Made by a program: the position numbers and the translations under genes. 8,217 bases of DNA from Pseudobacteriovorax antillogorgiicola (GTDB lineage Bacteria > Bdellovibrionota_B > Oligoflexia > Oligoflexales > RGVZ01): positions 1 to 8,217 of the forward strand of contig CAMDGW010000103.1 of assembly GCA_945897695.1 (NCBI GenBank), written 5' to 3'. Shown here piece by piece: positions 1-5,793 of this stretch. Positions within the stretch are counted from its first letter, which is position 1. Each line of letters starts with the position of its first letter. The notes below the pieces were generated by a model. That model saw nothing but the letters and a program-made list of their open reading frames with translations, was not told where the DNA came from and did no database searches.

Positions 1-1498
1 GAAAGCGGATACGTTGTTCGTCCACAACTGTTGACCCTGAAGACCATTTAACTTCAAGTACATGTAACCCATCAGCCACCTTTGAGAGCACAGCCCTCGG
101 AGATCCACCTTGATCAAAGGGCACCCTGTTGCCGTCTAGAAGTGCTTCCACCTTTGCAGAACCAAGGCCATCTTTAGGCTTTAGCAAAATCTCGATTGAG
201 TCATCAATTGCGAACGCGGCCCCGGTATTGGCGCCGTTGATCTGGACATCAAACCTCGGAAACCGCCCCCACTCCGTGGCAACTTTTGGTTCCATTAGAC
301 CAGGGGGAGGATTATTCGGATCAGCACCCACAGACTCTGCCCAAAGCTTCAATACCTCTTTGGCATCTAGATTTGGATTTGCACTGTAAGGGGTTCCATC
401 GCCACCCATTGGCTCAAGTGCCACCCACATAAAGTCAGGATGATCGCGCTGACTTTCACTAACCCACTCTCCACCAACTATATCGCCAACATCATTAAGC
501 TCCAGAATGTAGTAGTAAACCTTCGGTTTATAACGCTGTTCGGTTGAGATGGTGTTAGTCAGACGCTCATCTACGAAAGCATTACTGTGATAAATTGTCA
601 TAGCGACGCTACGAAACTGCTTGGCGGCTGGATTATACTTGTATTCGTCTGCACTGCTGCCTGTGATAATACGATTTGCATCCGAGCGACTGACTGTTCT
701 GCTGTCGAAGGTGTATTTCCACTGTGGATAATTCCACACCTGCTCCTTTGAAGACATGTCCATGATCAACGGATACTTCTGAATACCAATCCAGTTCGTG
801 ATGGCCACGTGAAAGGTACCAGGATTAACATCATCACAGCTGCCCATCGTCAATGGGTCTTGCCGACTACCAGGAGGTGTTAGCGGTGCGTCATTGATCA
901 AACCGCAGCGATTACCTCCAAGAAAGTAGAACTTCGCCCCCATGTATACTTCAGCCAGCAGAGCTTTAATGTCTTCTGGATAGAACGTCACGTCGCCACG
1001 AACAACCTGTTTAGACGGCTCTGCGTGACGGCTAGAGGCTGCCGAAAATCCATTACAGTGGCCAGCCCACGCAGCTGAATCATCGTTGGCACCGACCGTG
1101 TGGTTCTTGCGTTCCCAGTCAGCTGCTTTCGTCGTTGAATCTTTGTTGAATACGGAGTCATACTTTTCTAGTGCGCTGCTTCCCCGCATACGCACGTTAG
1201 TTCCCCCTTTGTTTTGAGGATACCAGCTGCCAACGTAAGGCACCCTCTCAGGGGCTACTTCACCAGAATTCTTGGTGCCATCAAATCGTCGGTCATAATC
1301 TTTTTTGAAGATGGCGTAATAGAAATTACTTTTTGCCCGAATCTCTGTCTGACCAGAAGCATAGAACTGAACCATGGGATCCACAGGCCTTGTTTTGACA
1401 TAATCCGGGGCAGGGCTTTCAGTGGTTGTCTGAGGTTTACACATGGCAATGAGAGGAACTATGGCCCCCATAGCTATGCACTTACCTAAGGATCCCAT
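1..1498 (-). CDS. Transglutaminase-elicitor family (GP42-like) exported protein, 3' end cut by the window edge
   Basis: An uninterrupted frame of 499 codons runs from the ATG at 1498 to the left edge without a stop, so the C-terminus is missing. The start has a good ribosome site (GGGGAG, about 7 nt upstream). Residues 1-20 form a hydrophobic export signal ending in LIAMC; Cys20 may be lipidated, but Met just before it is unusual for a lipobox. The mature part matches my knowledge of the transglutaminase-elicitor family (Phytophthora GP42, with bacterial relatives in Vibrio): SWYPQ (91-95), WAGHCNGFSAAS (144-155) with likely nucleophile Cys148, FHVAI with His230, IMDMSS with Asp247, VWNYPQWKYTF (254-264) aligned with the Pep-13 motif, and GGEWVSES followed by HPDFMWV (342-359). 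Family members form isopeptide cross-links between Gln and Lys side chains. From about residue 415 the sequence looks like an added beta-rich, Ig-like domain. Expected location: outer membrane or outside the cell. The real substrate is unknown. Family call fairly sure; activity is inferred. Confidence 0.82.
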   Translation of the reverse strand, partial: MGSLGKCIAMGAIVPLIAMCKPQTTTESPAPDYVKTRPVDPMVQFYASGQTEIRAKSNFYYAIFKKDYDRRFDGTKNSGEVAPERVPYVGSWYPQNKGGTNVRMRGSSALEKYDSVFNKDSTTKAADWERKNHTVGANDDSAAWAGHCNGFSAASSRHAEPSKQVVRGDVTFYPEDIKALLAEVYMGAKFYFLGGNRCGLINDAPLTPPGSRQDPLTMGSCDDVNPGTFHVAITNWIGIQKYPLIMDMSSKEQVWNYPQWKYTFDSRTVSRSDANRIITGSSADEYKYNPAAKQFRSVAMTIYHSNAFVDERLTNTISTEQRYKPKVYYYILELNDVGDIVGGEWVSESQRDHPDFMWVALEPMGGDGTPYSANPNLDAKEVLKLWAESVGADPNNPPPGLMEPKVATEWGRFPRFDVQINGANTGAAFAIDDSIEILLKPKDGLGSAKVEALLDGNRVPFDQGGSPRAVLSKVADGLHVLEVKWSSGSTVVDEQRIRF

Positions 1499-1559
1499 CA
1501 AAAATCTCCCCATCCACCATCAATAACCTGATTGCTCTCAATATTTTACGCATTTGGAC

Positions 1560-1595
1560 AAAAAATTACCACCTACCTCGCGACGAGGTAGGTGG
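1560..1595 (-). terminator. Intrinsic terminator of the VWA lipoprotein gene
   Basis: A perfect 12-bp stem (1569-1580 with 1584-1595, arms CCACCTACCTCG/CGAGGTAGGTGG) closes a 3-nt loop. On the minus strand it is followed by TAA and six T (1565-1560). It lies about 58 nt past the stop of the VWA gene at 1654 and before the start of the transglutaminase-like gene, so it should separate the two transcripts. The +1 of the latter must lie within roughly 1500-1560; I see no convincing -35/-10 pair there. Confidence 0.88.
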
Positions 1596-1653
1596 CATTT
1601 GCTGGTATTTCACTAAGTCGTGGAGTGGACTTAATGAAGATTCTTGTTTGCGA

Positions 1654-2745
1654 TTACTGACACTTGATAGCACGCGTGCGGATAATCTGCTTGACGACGT
1701 TTGCCAGTTCGTTGGAGTTGGTAATTTCGACCTTCCAACGCTGGCAAACTGAGCCTTGGCCGTCCACGCAAGTTGGGACTACCTTACTGGTCACTGCGTC
1801 TGCGAGGGATACTCGGTTATTGCGACCGAGAATATCATCCAAGTATGCATCAAAACTCTGGTATCTCTGGGCATTATAAAAGTGCACAGGCTGGCCAATC
1901 TGCCCAGCTGGCTGGCTCATCTGCCCGGCCGCCTGGCTCATCTGCTCAAAGCTTTGGAGCATCTGTGCATGAGCAGCTTGACGTTGGGCCCGGCTTTGGG
2001 AGTTATCAATAAAAACCGTAATAACTTCAACACCTGAGGCACGAAGAGCTTTAGCGCGGTCCGCAACATCCGCTGGATCGCGATCAGTTGGTTCACCATC
2101 AGTAACCAGGACTGCGAGGCGGGCTCGACCATCATTGGCATTTACGTTAAAGAGGCTATTAGCCGTTGCGATTGCTGTGCCATAAGGTGTCGCTCCGAAT
2201 GGGTCGCGCGTAAACTGCAAAGCTGTCTGAATACCTGCACGGTTTTCTGTCACAGGACGGGAACTAACCCAACCGTTGGTTGCGATTTTCACCGTTTGAA
2301 CAGCGTTGCCTTCGGCTGGGAAACCAACAATTGAAATATTGCTTGCTGCCATCGGGGATGAGTCTCGGGCAGAGACATCTGCTAATAAGTCAAATGCAGC
2401 AAGCACGGCCTTCTCGCGATTAGTTTCCTGACCGCAACGATACATATCAGCGCCGTTGACGCTCCTCGCAAGAGTTGCGCCTGGACAGTCAGTTGCAGCA
2501 TTAGAACTTGAGTTATCAACGAGGAATGCGATGTTAGCGCCGATGGACTTCTGATTGGCGGCACAGACCGGAGTGTCCGGAGCCTGGGTCGTCGGGATAC
2601 CTGTCGTGTTAGAACTATTCGTCTCTACCTTTTTAGGGGGATTGCCTGTCCGGGTCCCACCGCCGCCTTTGGCATCGCCGCAGGCTTGCATCGACAGCAT
2701 CAAAGGCATAAGCCCAATTACTAAAATAGCGTTTCTAGCGATCAT
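1654..2745 (-). CDS. VWA-domain lipoprotein with intact MIDAS motif
   Basis: The 363-aa protein is started at the ATG at 2745, which has GGAGG 4 nt upstream. A longer reading from a TTG at 2775 lacks this site and would put ten residues before the signal peptide. Residues 1-21 are an export signal and Cys22 (MQAC) is the likely lipid anchor. A Gly-rich linker with GTRTGNPP (30-37) and a Ser/Thr/Pro-rich stretch follow. The VWA domain spans about 70-310: first strand IAFLVDNSSS with the D77-x-S79-x-S81 metal motif, DPFGATPYGTA (181-191) supplying the MIDAS Thr, and LVTDGEPTD (213-221) with Asp216. Such domains bind protein partners through Mg2+ and are typically surface adhesion or assembly factors. 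Three heptapeptide repeats (268-288) sit before the last strand. Cysteines at 61, 87, 104, 326, 334 and 362 could form disulfides, fitting a periplasmic or surface place. It has its own promoter and terminator. The binding partner cannot be told. Confidence 0.88.
   Translation of the reverse strand: MIARNAILVIGLMPLMLSMQACGDAKGGGGTRTGNPPKKVETNSSNTTGIPTTQAPDTPVCAANQKSIGANIAFLVDNSSSNAATDCPGATLARSVNGADMYRCGQETNREKAVLAAFDLLADVSARDSSPMAASNISIVGFPAEGNAVQTVKIATNGWVSSRPVTENRAGIQTALQFTRDPFGATPYGTAIATANSLFNVNANDGRARLAVLVTDGEPTDRDPADVADRAKALRASGVEVITVFIDNSQSRAQRQAAHAQMLQSFEQMSQAAGQMSQPAGQIGQPVHFYNAQRYQSFDAYLDDILGRNNRVSLADAVTSKVVPTCVDGQGSVCQRWKVEITNSNELANVVKQIIRTRAIKCQ
1882..1944 (-). repeat. Three 21-bp in-frame tandem repeats inside the VWA gene
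   Basis: Read on the minus strand, three successive 21-bp units each begin CAGAT and encode QMSQAAG, QMSQPAG and QIGQPVH (residues 268-288). Units one and two share 18 of 21 bases, including the first 12; unit three is more diverged. The repeat keeps the frame and lies in the loop before the last predicted strand of the VWA domain (HFYNA). This looks like in-frame slippage or duplication. Confidence 0.8.
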
Positions 2746-2819
2746 AAAACCTCCACAGCAACCAGCTAAATTCAACCAACAGCAACAAAAACCCCCTCTT
2801 CATAGAAAGGATTAAATTA

Positions 2820-2848
2820 ATTTAAACATTTCTATTGAAATATGTCAA
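2820..2848 (-). promoter_or_regulatory. Sigma70-type promoter of the VWA lipoprotein gene
   Basis: On the minus strand a perfect TTGACA (2848-2843) is followed after 17 nt by TTAAAT (2825-2820, 4 of 6 to consensus) in a very AT-rich stretch. Transcription would begin near 2813, giving a leader of about 70 nt before the ATG at 2745. Confidence 0.6.
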
Positions 2849-2859
2849 CATTTTATTAA

Positions 2860-2889
2860 AATATTAAAATAAACCCCCTCAAAGGGGTT
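2860..2889 (-). terminator. Probable weak terminator of the BamE-like lipoprotein gene
   Basis: On the minus strand AACCCC (2889-2884) pairs with GGGGTT (2877-2872) across a 6-nt loop. The stem is only 6 bp and is followed by T-rich but interrupted sequence (TATTTTAATATTTT). It lies about 40 nt past the stop at 2927 and just before the VWA promoter, which is where a terminator would be expected. Some read-through into the VWA gene is possible. Confidence 0.5.
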
Positions 2890-2926
2890 AGCGCCTCTGG
2901 GGAGTTGTTTGTTTTTTACAATACTT

Positions 2927-3295
2927 TCAGCGAGTTACGTCACCGGCCGGTTTTGGAGGTAGTGCTGAAACTCCTTTTATGTCGTCGGGGAAGCTACTGC
3001 TGAATGACCAAGTCTGCAGAGTATTATCCTGGTTCCAGTAAAATTTTACCTCTTTCGTGTAGCTTGGACTAAACAGGCGATATTTGTAATATCCGTACGT
3101 CCAAGCAGGGGTCCCATCATTGGAACCGACAAACTGAGGATCCCCGAGAATAAGCTTTACGTCAGTCTGGCGCGTTTTTCCTTTTTTCACCCAGTCCAAC
3201 TGGGAGAAAAAGTCACGACCCTGGGTCACGCAGGAACTAAAAATAAAGCACAACAATGGCAATGCAAATTTCAAAAAAGATTTTGAACCTAACAT
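2927..3295 (-). CDS. Small lipoprotein with BamE/SmpA-like domain
   Basis: The 122-aa protein starts at the ATG at 3295, with GAGAGGG about 5 nt upstream. A TTG seven codons earlier (3316) is open but would read through this ribosome site. Residues 1-21 are a signal peptide and Cys22 (FSSC) is the likely lipidated residue. The mature part resembles the BamE/SmpA/OmlA fold: WVKKGKTRQTDVKLILGDP (35-53) fits the family's 'G-x-T-x-x-x-V-x-x-x-LG-x-P' helix, then the strands WTYGYYKYRL (65-74) and KEVKFYWNQDNTLQTWSF (81-98). In BamE this fold binds the outer-membrane protein assembly complex, but many small lipoproteins share it and no bam gene is near, so a role in that complex is not claimed. 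The tail, rich in Pro, Lys and Asp, is probably disordered. It stands alone between two terminators. Confidence 0.72.
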   Translation of the reverse strand: MLGSKSFLKFALPLLCFIFSSCVTQGRDFFSQLDWVKKGKTRQTDVKLILGDPQFVGSNDGTPAWTYGYYKYRLFSPSYTKEVKFYWNQDNTLQTWSFSSSFPDDIKGVSALPPKPAGDVTR

Positions 3296-3348
3296 AAAGT
3301 CCCTCTCACCAAGCAAAATTTAAAGTCAGATATCACTGACAACGGTCC

Positions 3349-3377
3349 ATATTAGAAAAAAAAACGCGCCGTCACAA
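3349..3377 (-). promoter_or_regulatory. Possible promoter of the BamE-like gene, overlapping the upstream terminator
   Basis: On the minus strand TTGTGA (3377-3372) and TAATAT (3354-3349) are exactly 17 nt apart, each matching 4 of 6 consensus bases. The spacer contains the 3' arm and T tract of the regulator terminator. A separate promoter is needed because the terminator isolates this gene. An alternative -35 is TTGTCA further in, but it lacks a good -10. Confidence 0.3.
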
Positions 3378-3387
3378 GTGCGGCGCG
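3356..3387 (-). terminator. Strong intrinsic terminator of the XRE-type regulator gene
   Basis: A 7-bp GC-only stem (CGCGCCG at 3365-3371 with CGGCGCG at 3381-3387), with three more pairs possible inside (CAC/GTG), is followed on the minus strand by nine T (3364-3356). It lies about 40 nt past the regulator stop at 3426. Confidence 0.88.
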
Positions 3388-3425
3388 CCTAAACTTCGGA
3401 GGACCTGAAACTTCTTGGAAAAAAA

Positions 3426-4313
3426 TCAGCTTGCTAATTCCATGGAGCGGCTGTTCGACTGACCTGTTTGGTCCGTCGCGGCCGGTGCCTGGCGGATAAC
3501 TTGCTGCAATTGGAACGTTAATAAAGACTTTGGAATCCAGAATAGTGCTGCAAGCTCACTGACCACGTTGCGACGCGAATCAAGTCGAGCCATCTCGTCT
3601 AGTAACATCGTGCGAGGAGCAAGAAGAGTGGCGACAAAAATCAACTGCTCGTAGGCAGCCAACTTCTCGTCGACAGCGCCAAGCTCAGAATACCGTGAGC
3701 GTTCAGCCTCAAAGATAATGCGAGCAAGATCTTTGAGCACGCTCATACGGGTCTGCGCCTTCAAATCACCTTTGCGATAGTTAATCACATAATGACCTGG
3801 CTTGGTTCTCAGAACGCGACTCAGGCGATCGATCATTTCAATTGGCTGCATCTGAACAAAGGTAAAGAATCGAATGACCTCAGGAAGGTAAAGCGGCGCT
3901 GTCGTGAACTGAGACTGACCATGCAGCTGAGCAACGAATGCTTCCACGCGATCTCGGGCTGCCTTCATGGCGACTTCCCCAGCTTCGCGAGCTTTTTCAA
4001 TCGTGGCAGTGATGGTATTGCTTTCGACGTACTCGAAGAATGCCTCATCCAAGCCGGCTGCACCAGAAGCAAGATCGTGAATAAGGGATGCCTCAACATT
4101 AAGCGTTTCTGATAGCTTCGCCAGCGCGAATACGCTGCGAACACTTTTTTCACCGCGCTTCCAGTGGCTACAGTCGGACGGATTGAATTCGAGAATGTTA
4201 CCGATCTCCTGGTCGTTCACCTTCTTGTTACTACGCTGATGCGTCATCACTTTTTGGCAGAATTTGAACAGTTGGATGGAATTCGGGAATTTCACCGTCT
4301 CAGAGCGCTTCAT
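3426..4313 (-). CDS. XRE-type HTH regulator with degenerate ImmA/IrrE-like C-terminal domain
   Basis: The 295-aa protein begins at the ATG at 4313, with AGGGGGAG about 5 nt upstream. Residues about 33-78 fit an XRE/Cro-type helix-turn-helix: IGNILEFNPSDCSHWKRGEKS carries the 'x-W-x-x-G' signature, followed by LAKLSETLNV. The middle (about 88-135) is helical and charged. The C-terminal half resembles ImmA/IrrE metallopeptidases: after HYVINYRKG, RMSVLKDLARII (189-200) aligns with the usual 'RFTIAHELGHLL', so the zinc-binding H-E-x-x-H reads K194-D-L-A-R198. The later signature survives as YEQLIFVATLLAPRTML (221-237), with Glu222, and SELAALFWIPKSLLTFQL (252-269). I infer a DNA-binding regulator whose former protease domain is now a sensor or interaction module. 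An accessory helix bundle of another family is the alternative. It has its own promoter and terminator, and control of itself or its neighbours is plausible. Confidence 0.72.
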   Translation of the reverse strand: MKRSETVKFPNSIQLFKFCQKVMTHQRSNKKVNDQEIGNILEFNPSDCSHWKRGEKSVRSVFALAKLSETLNVEASLIHDLASGAAGLDEAFFEYVESNTITATIEKAREAGEVAMKAARDRVEAFVAQLHGQSQFTTAPLYLPEVIRFFTFVQMQPIEMIDRLSRVLRTKPGHYVINYRKGDLKAQTRMSVLKDLARIIFEAERSRYSELGAVDEKLAAYEQLIFVATLLAPRTMLLDEMARLDSRRNVVSELAALFWIPKSLLTFQLQQVIRQAPAATDQTGQSNSRSMELAS

Positions 4314-4404
4314 GGCCTCTCCCCCTTGCGATACAAGTGCGCCGATCCTGACAATCTGCGAACGCGGATCAAGTAAATTGGATTGAACTCGTTGGTATAC
4401 TTTA

Positions 4405-4434
4405 AATATATCTGGCAGCCGGTTTTTATGTCAA
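4405..4434 (-). promoter_or_regulatory. Sigma70-type promoter of the XRE-type regulator
   Basis: On the minus strand a perfect TTGACA (4434-4429) is followed after 18 nt by TATATT (4410-4405, 5 of 6). Transcription would start near 4398, giving a leader of about 85 nt. A GTATAC palindrome (4395-4400) sits at the start point and could be an operator half, though this is only suggestive. Confidence 0.65.
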
Positions 4435-4444
4435 GAAACGGCCA

Positions 4445-4495
4445 GGCAATAATCACCTATTTACGATTTCATGCGGGTTTCAAGGCGGCAATAAT
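4445..4495. repeat. Pair of 9-bp direct repeats upstream of the regulator promoter
   Basis: GGCAATAAT occurs at 4445-4453 and again at 4487-4495, 42 bp apart, which is about four helical turns. The nearer copy begins about 11 bp upstream of the regulator's -35 box. The rest of the gene-free stretch 4435-4682 is AT-rich and shows no convincing gene or RNA. Confidence 0.5.
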
Positions 4496-4682
4496 GACTG
4501 ACTCCTTTGTACCACAAGGTCGATGAGCCTTGCGCACATTGTTACTTCTATCATCTCGAAAAAAATTCGGAAAAAATCTTATTTTTGGTTTTAATCAATA
4601 ATTTTCGTATTGTTTCGGCGACGTCACATTTGTTACAAGCCCAAAGAAAATTAACGTCTCTACAAGAAAAATACAAAAATCC

Positions 4683-4714
4683 AAAAGAAAAAAGCCAGAC
4701 TCGTGTCTGGCTTT
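4683..4714 (-). terminator. Strong intrinsic terminator of the two-TM protein gene
   Basis: A perfect 10-bp stem (AAAGCCAGAC at 4691-4700 with GTCTGGCTTT at 4705-4714) has a 4-nt loop. On the minus strand it ends in six T, then C and four T. It lies about 70 nt past the stop at 4784. The plus side also has T runs after two C, so it may work in both directions, but no plus-strand gene precedes it. Confidence 0.87.
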
Positions 4715-4761
4715 CCAATTTTTTCAAAAAATTTTTTTCTTAAATGCCTGCCGGGAAATGA

Positions 4762-4779
4762 AACAAAAAATTTTTTGTT
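4762..4779. repeat. 18-bp perfect A/T palindrome just past the two-TM gene
   Basis: AACAAAAAATTTTTTGTT is a perfect palindrome only 4 bp beyond the stop codon at 4784-4786. Together with the A/T runs at 4721-4740 it makes a strongly AT-tract region between the stop and the GC-stem terminator. It could be a weak extra terminator or a curved-DNA site. Confidence 0.55.
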
Positions 4780-4783
4780 AGCA

Positions 4784-5221
4784 CTAAGAAAAACGCTCTA
4801 CAACATATCTAGTCAGTCGTAAGCATCCGGCGAGCAACCCTACACCCGCCATCAAAACTGTCATTGGCTGAGCAGTCAAAAATGCAATGACAGCATTCAA
4901 AGATCCAACAACGTCAAAACTACCTGTCTCGCCTGCGGACCATGCTAGCGTTGACACCCAAGCGATGACAAACACGCTAAAAATTCCTATGAAAACATCG
5001 GTGCCCGTTGAAGCAATGAAACGCACCGCTTTAACGTACCAATTTGAGATTGTGCGTTTACGAATCTCGGCTTCAACGCTGTAGGGAGCATAGGCTGCAT
5101 GTGCCTGCCGCATAACCGAAGTGTCTATATCCGTAACGTGGACCTTAGGATTCGGCGTTTTCAAAGCACCGAGACCAATTCCTTCAGACAAGGGACGTAT
5201 GCGCAGATCACGCTGAGTCAT
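4784..5221 (-). CDS. Hypothetical inner-membrane protein with two transmembrane segments
   Basis: I do not recognise this 145-aa protein. The ATG at 5221 is chosen because GGTGAGG lies 7 nt upstream; a TTG two codons earlier would be too close to that site. Residues 1-65 are soluble and basic, with no signal peptide, and probably cytoplasmic (the segment EAEIRKRTISNWYVKAVR is positively charged). Two hydrophobic stretches follow, about 72-94 (DVFIGIFSVFVIAWVSTLAW) and 108-133 (LNAVIAFLTAQPMTVLMAGVGLLAG), joined by a short Gly/Ser/Asp loop that would face the periplasm. The tail RLTRYVVERFS returns to the cytoplasm. This is a hairpin topology with both ends inside. No enzyme motif is visible. 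It has its own likely promoter and a strong terminator; the 109-aa gene lies 128 nt upstream on the same strand and could be partly co-transcribed. Confidence 0.75.
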   Translation of the reverse strand: MTQRDLRIRPLSEGIGLGALKTPNPKVHVTDIDTSVMRQAHAAYAPYSVEAEIRKRTISNWYVKAVRFIASTGTDVFIGIFSVFVIAWVSTLAWSAGETGSFDVVGSLNAVIAFLTAQPMTVLMAGVGLLAGCLRLTRYVVERFS

Positions 5222-5262
5222 GACCAAACCTCACCAAAAAAGTTACAGGGACCGTGAGCTCG

Positions 5263-5290
5263 ATCGTAACATAGTTGTGCTGATTGGCAA
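5263..5290 (-). promoter_or_regulatory. Likely sigma70-type promoter of the two-TM protein gene
   Basis: On the minus strand TTGCCA (5290-5285, 5 of 6) and TACGAT (5268-5263, 4 of 6) are separated by 16 nt. Transcription would begin near 5256, about 35 nt before the ATG at 5221. An inverted repeat GGACCA/TGGTCC (5299-5304 and 5315-5320) lies just upstream of the -35 box. Confidence 0.45.
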
Positions 5291-5349
5291 TGCATATGGG
5301 ACCAAAGATACGTCTGGTCCAACTAAAGACAAAATTGAATCTACTTGGA

Positions 5350-5679
5350 TTAGGAAACGCGCGTGACGGCTTCTATCGAGGCCTTGTTATCGCCTGCCGA
5401 GGCAGTTCGTTCAAACAACTCAAGGCTAGCGCGTTTTCGCTGTAGCTCCTGAATTTTCTTGTCTTCTTGGCTATTTGTACCACCATCCACGAGCTTTTCA
5501 ATGGTCTTGATGGCGGCCTCGAACTCAGCTTTGGGAAGTCTTAGAAGCTTTCCTTTCAGAGCTTGCACTTGGGTCGCTTTTTGATCCAGCATGCCAAGAT
5601 CCATGCAATCGCGCTCAATAGAATCAAAGTAAAACCAAAGGTTTTCCAGATTGATTCCCTTTTTTGCTTCGTTTGACAT
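5350..5679 (-). CDS. Hypothetical 109-aa charged helical protein
   Basis: I do not recognise this protein. The ATG at 5679 follows GAGGA with about 4 nt spacing; the upstream TTG at 5700 would place the ribosome site inside the gene. There is no signal peptide or membrane segment, so it should be cytoplasmic. The sequence is rich in Lys, Glu, Gln and Leu and looks almost wholly helical. NLWFYFDSIERDCMDLGMLDQKATQVQALKGKL begins near residue 13, a second amphipathic helix KAEFEAAIKTIEKLV spans 50-64, and a likely coiled coil (KKIQELQRKRASLELFER) spans 74-91, after a short GGTNSQED turn. The tail (92-109) is small and Ser/Ala rich. It is the first gene of the leftward block, back to back with cysS. 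I see no clear terminator after it, so transcripts may run on into the two-TM gene. A role in protein binding is a guess only. Confidence 0.7.
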   Translation of the reverse strand: MSNEAKKGINLENLWFYFDSIERDCMDLGMLDQKATQVQALKGKLLRLPKAEFEAAIKTIEKLVDGGTNSQEDKKIQELQRKRASLELFERTASAGDNKASIEAVTRVS

Positions 5680-5793
5680 GGCGTCCTCGAGTCCTCGCAA
5701 GATTACGAGAGCTCTTCGGGCTGATTCGTCGAAACTTTAGCCAAACTGTCGAAATACCCAACATCCCAAACGGCGAATTTTAACTGATTTTCG

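Noticed and set aside
1214..1489. A plus-strand 91-codon frame opposite the transglutaminase-like gene, and a 64-codon one on the other strand (1255-1449)
   Set aside because: Both overlap a well-supported coding frame with recognisable family motifs and show no signature of their own.
1756..2037. Several plus-strand frames with repeats such as SWLAHLPGRLAHL opposite the VWA gene
   Set aside because: The apparent protein repeat is only the antisense reading of the 21-bp repeat in the VWA gene.
4470..4560. A small minus-strand frame (about 24 codons, beginning MIEVTMCARL) upstream of the regulator
   Set aside because: No convincing ribosome site and no recognisable product; it is too short to support from sequence alone.
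4435..4682. Possible small RNA or riboswitch in the AT-rich gap
   Set aside because: I found no promoter with a matching terminator in the right direction and no conserved riboswitch core; the only strong hairpin fits as the terminator of the membrane-protein gene.
4507..4743. A plus-strand 78-codon frame in the gene-free region
   Set aside because: It starts with TTG without a ribosome site, reads straight through the 10-bp terminator stem and the A/T tracts, and has low-complexity Lys/Phe composition at its end. I take it as chance.
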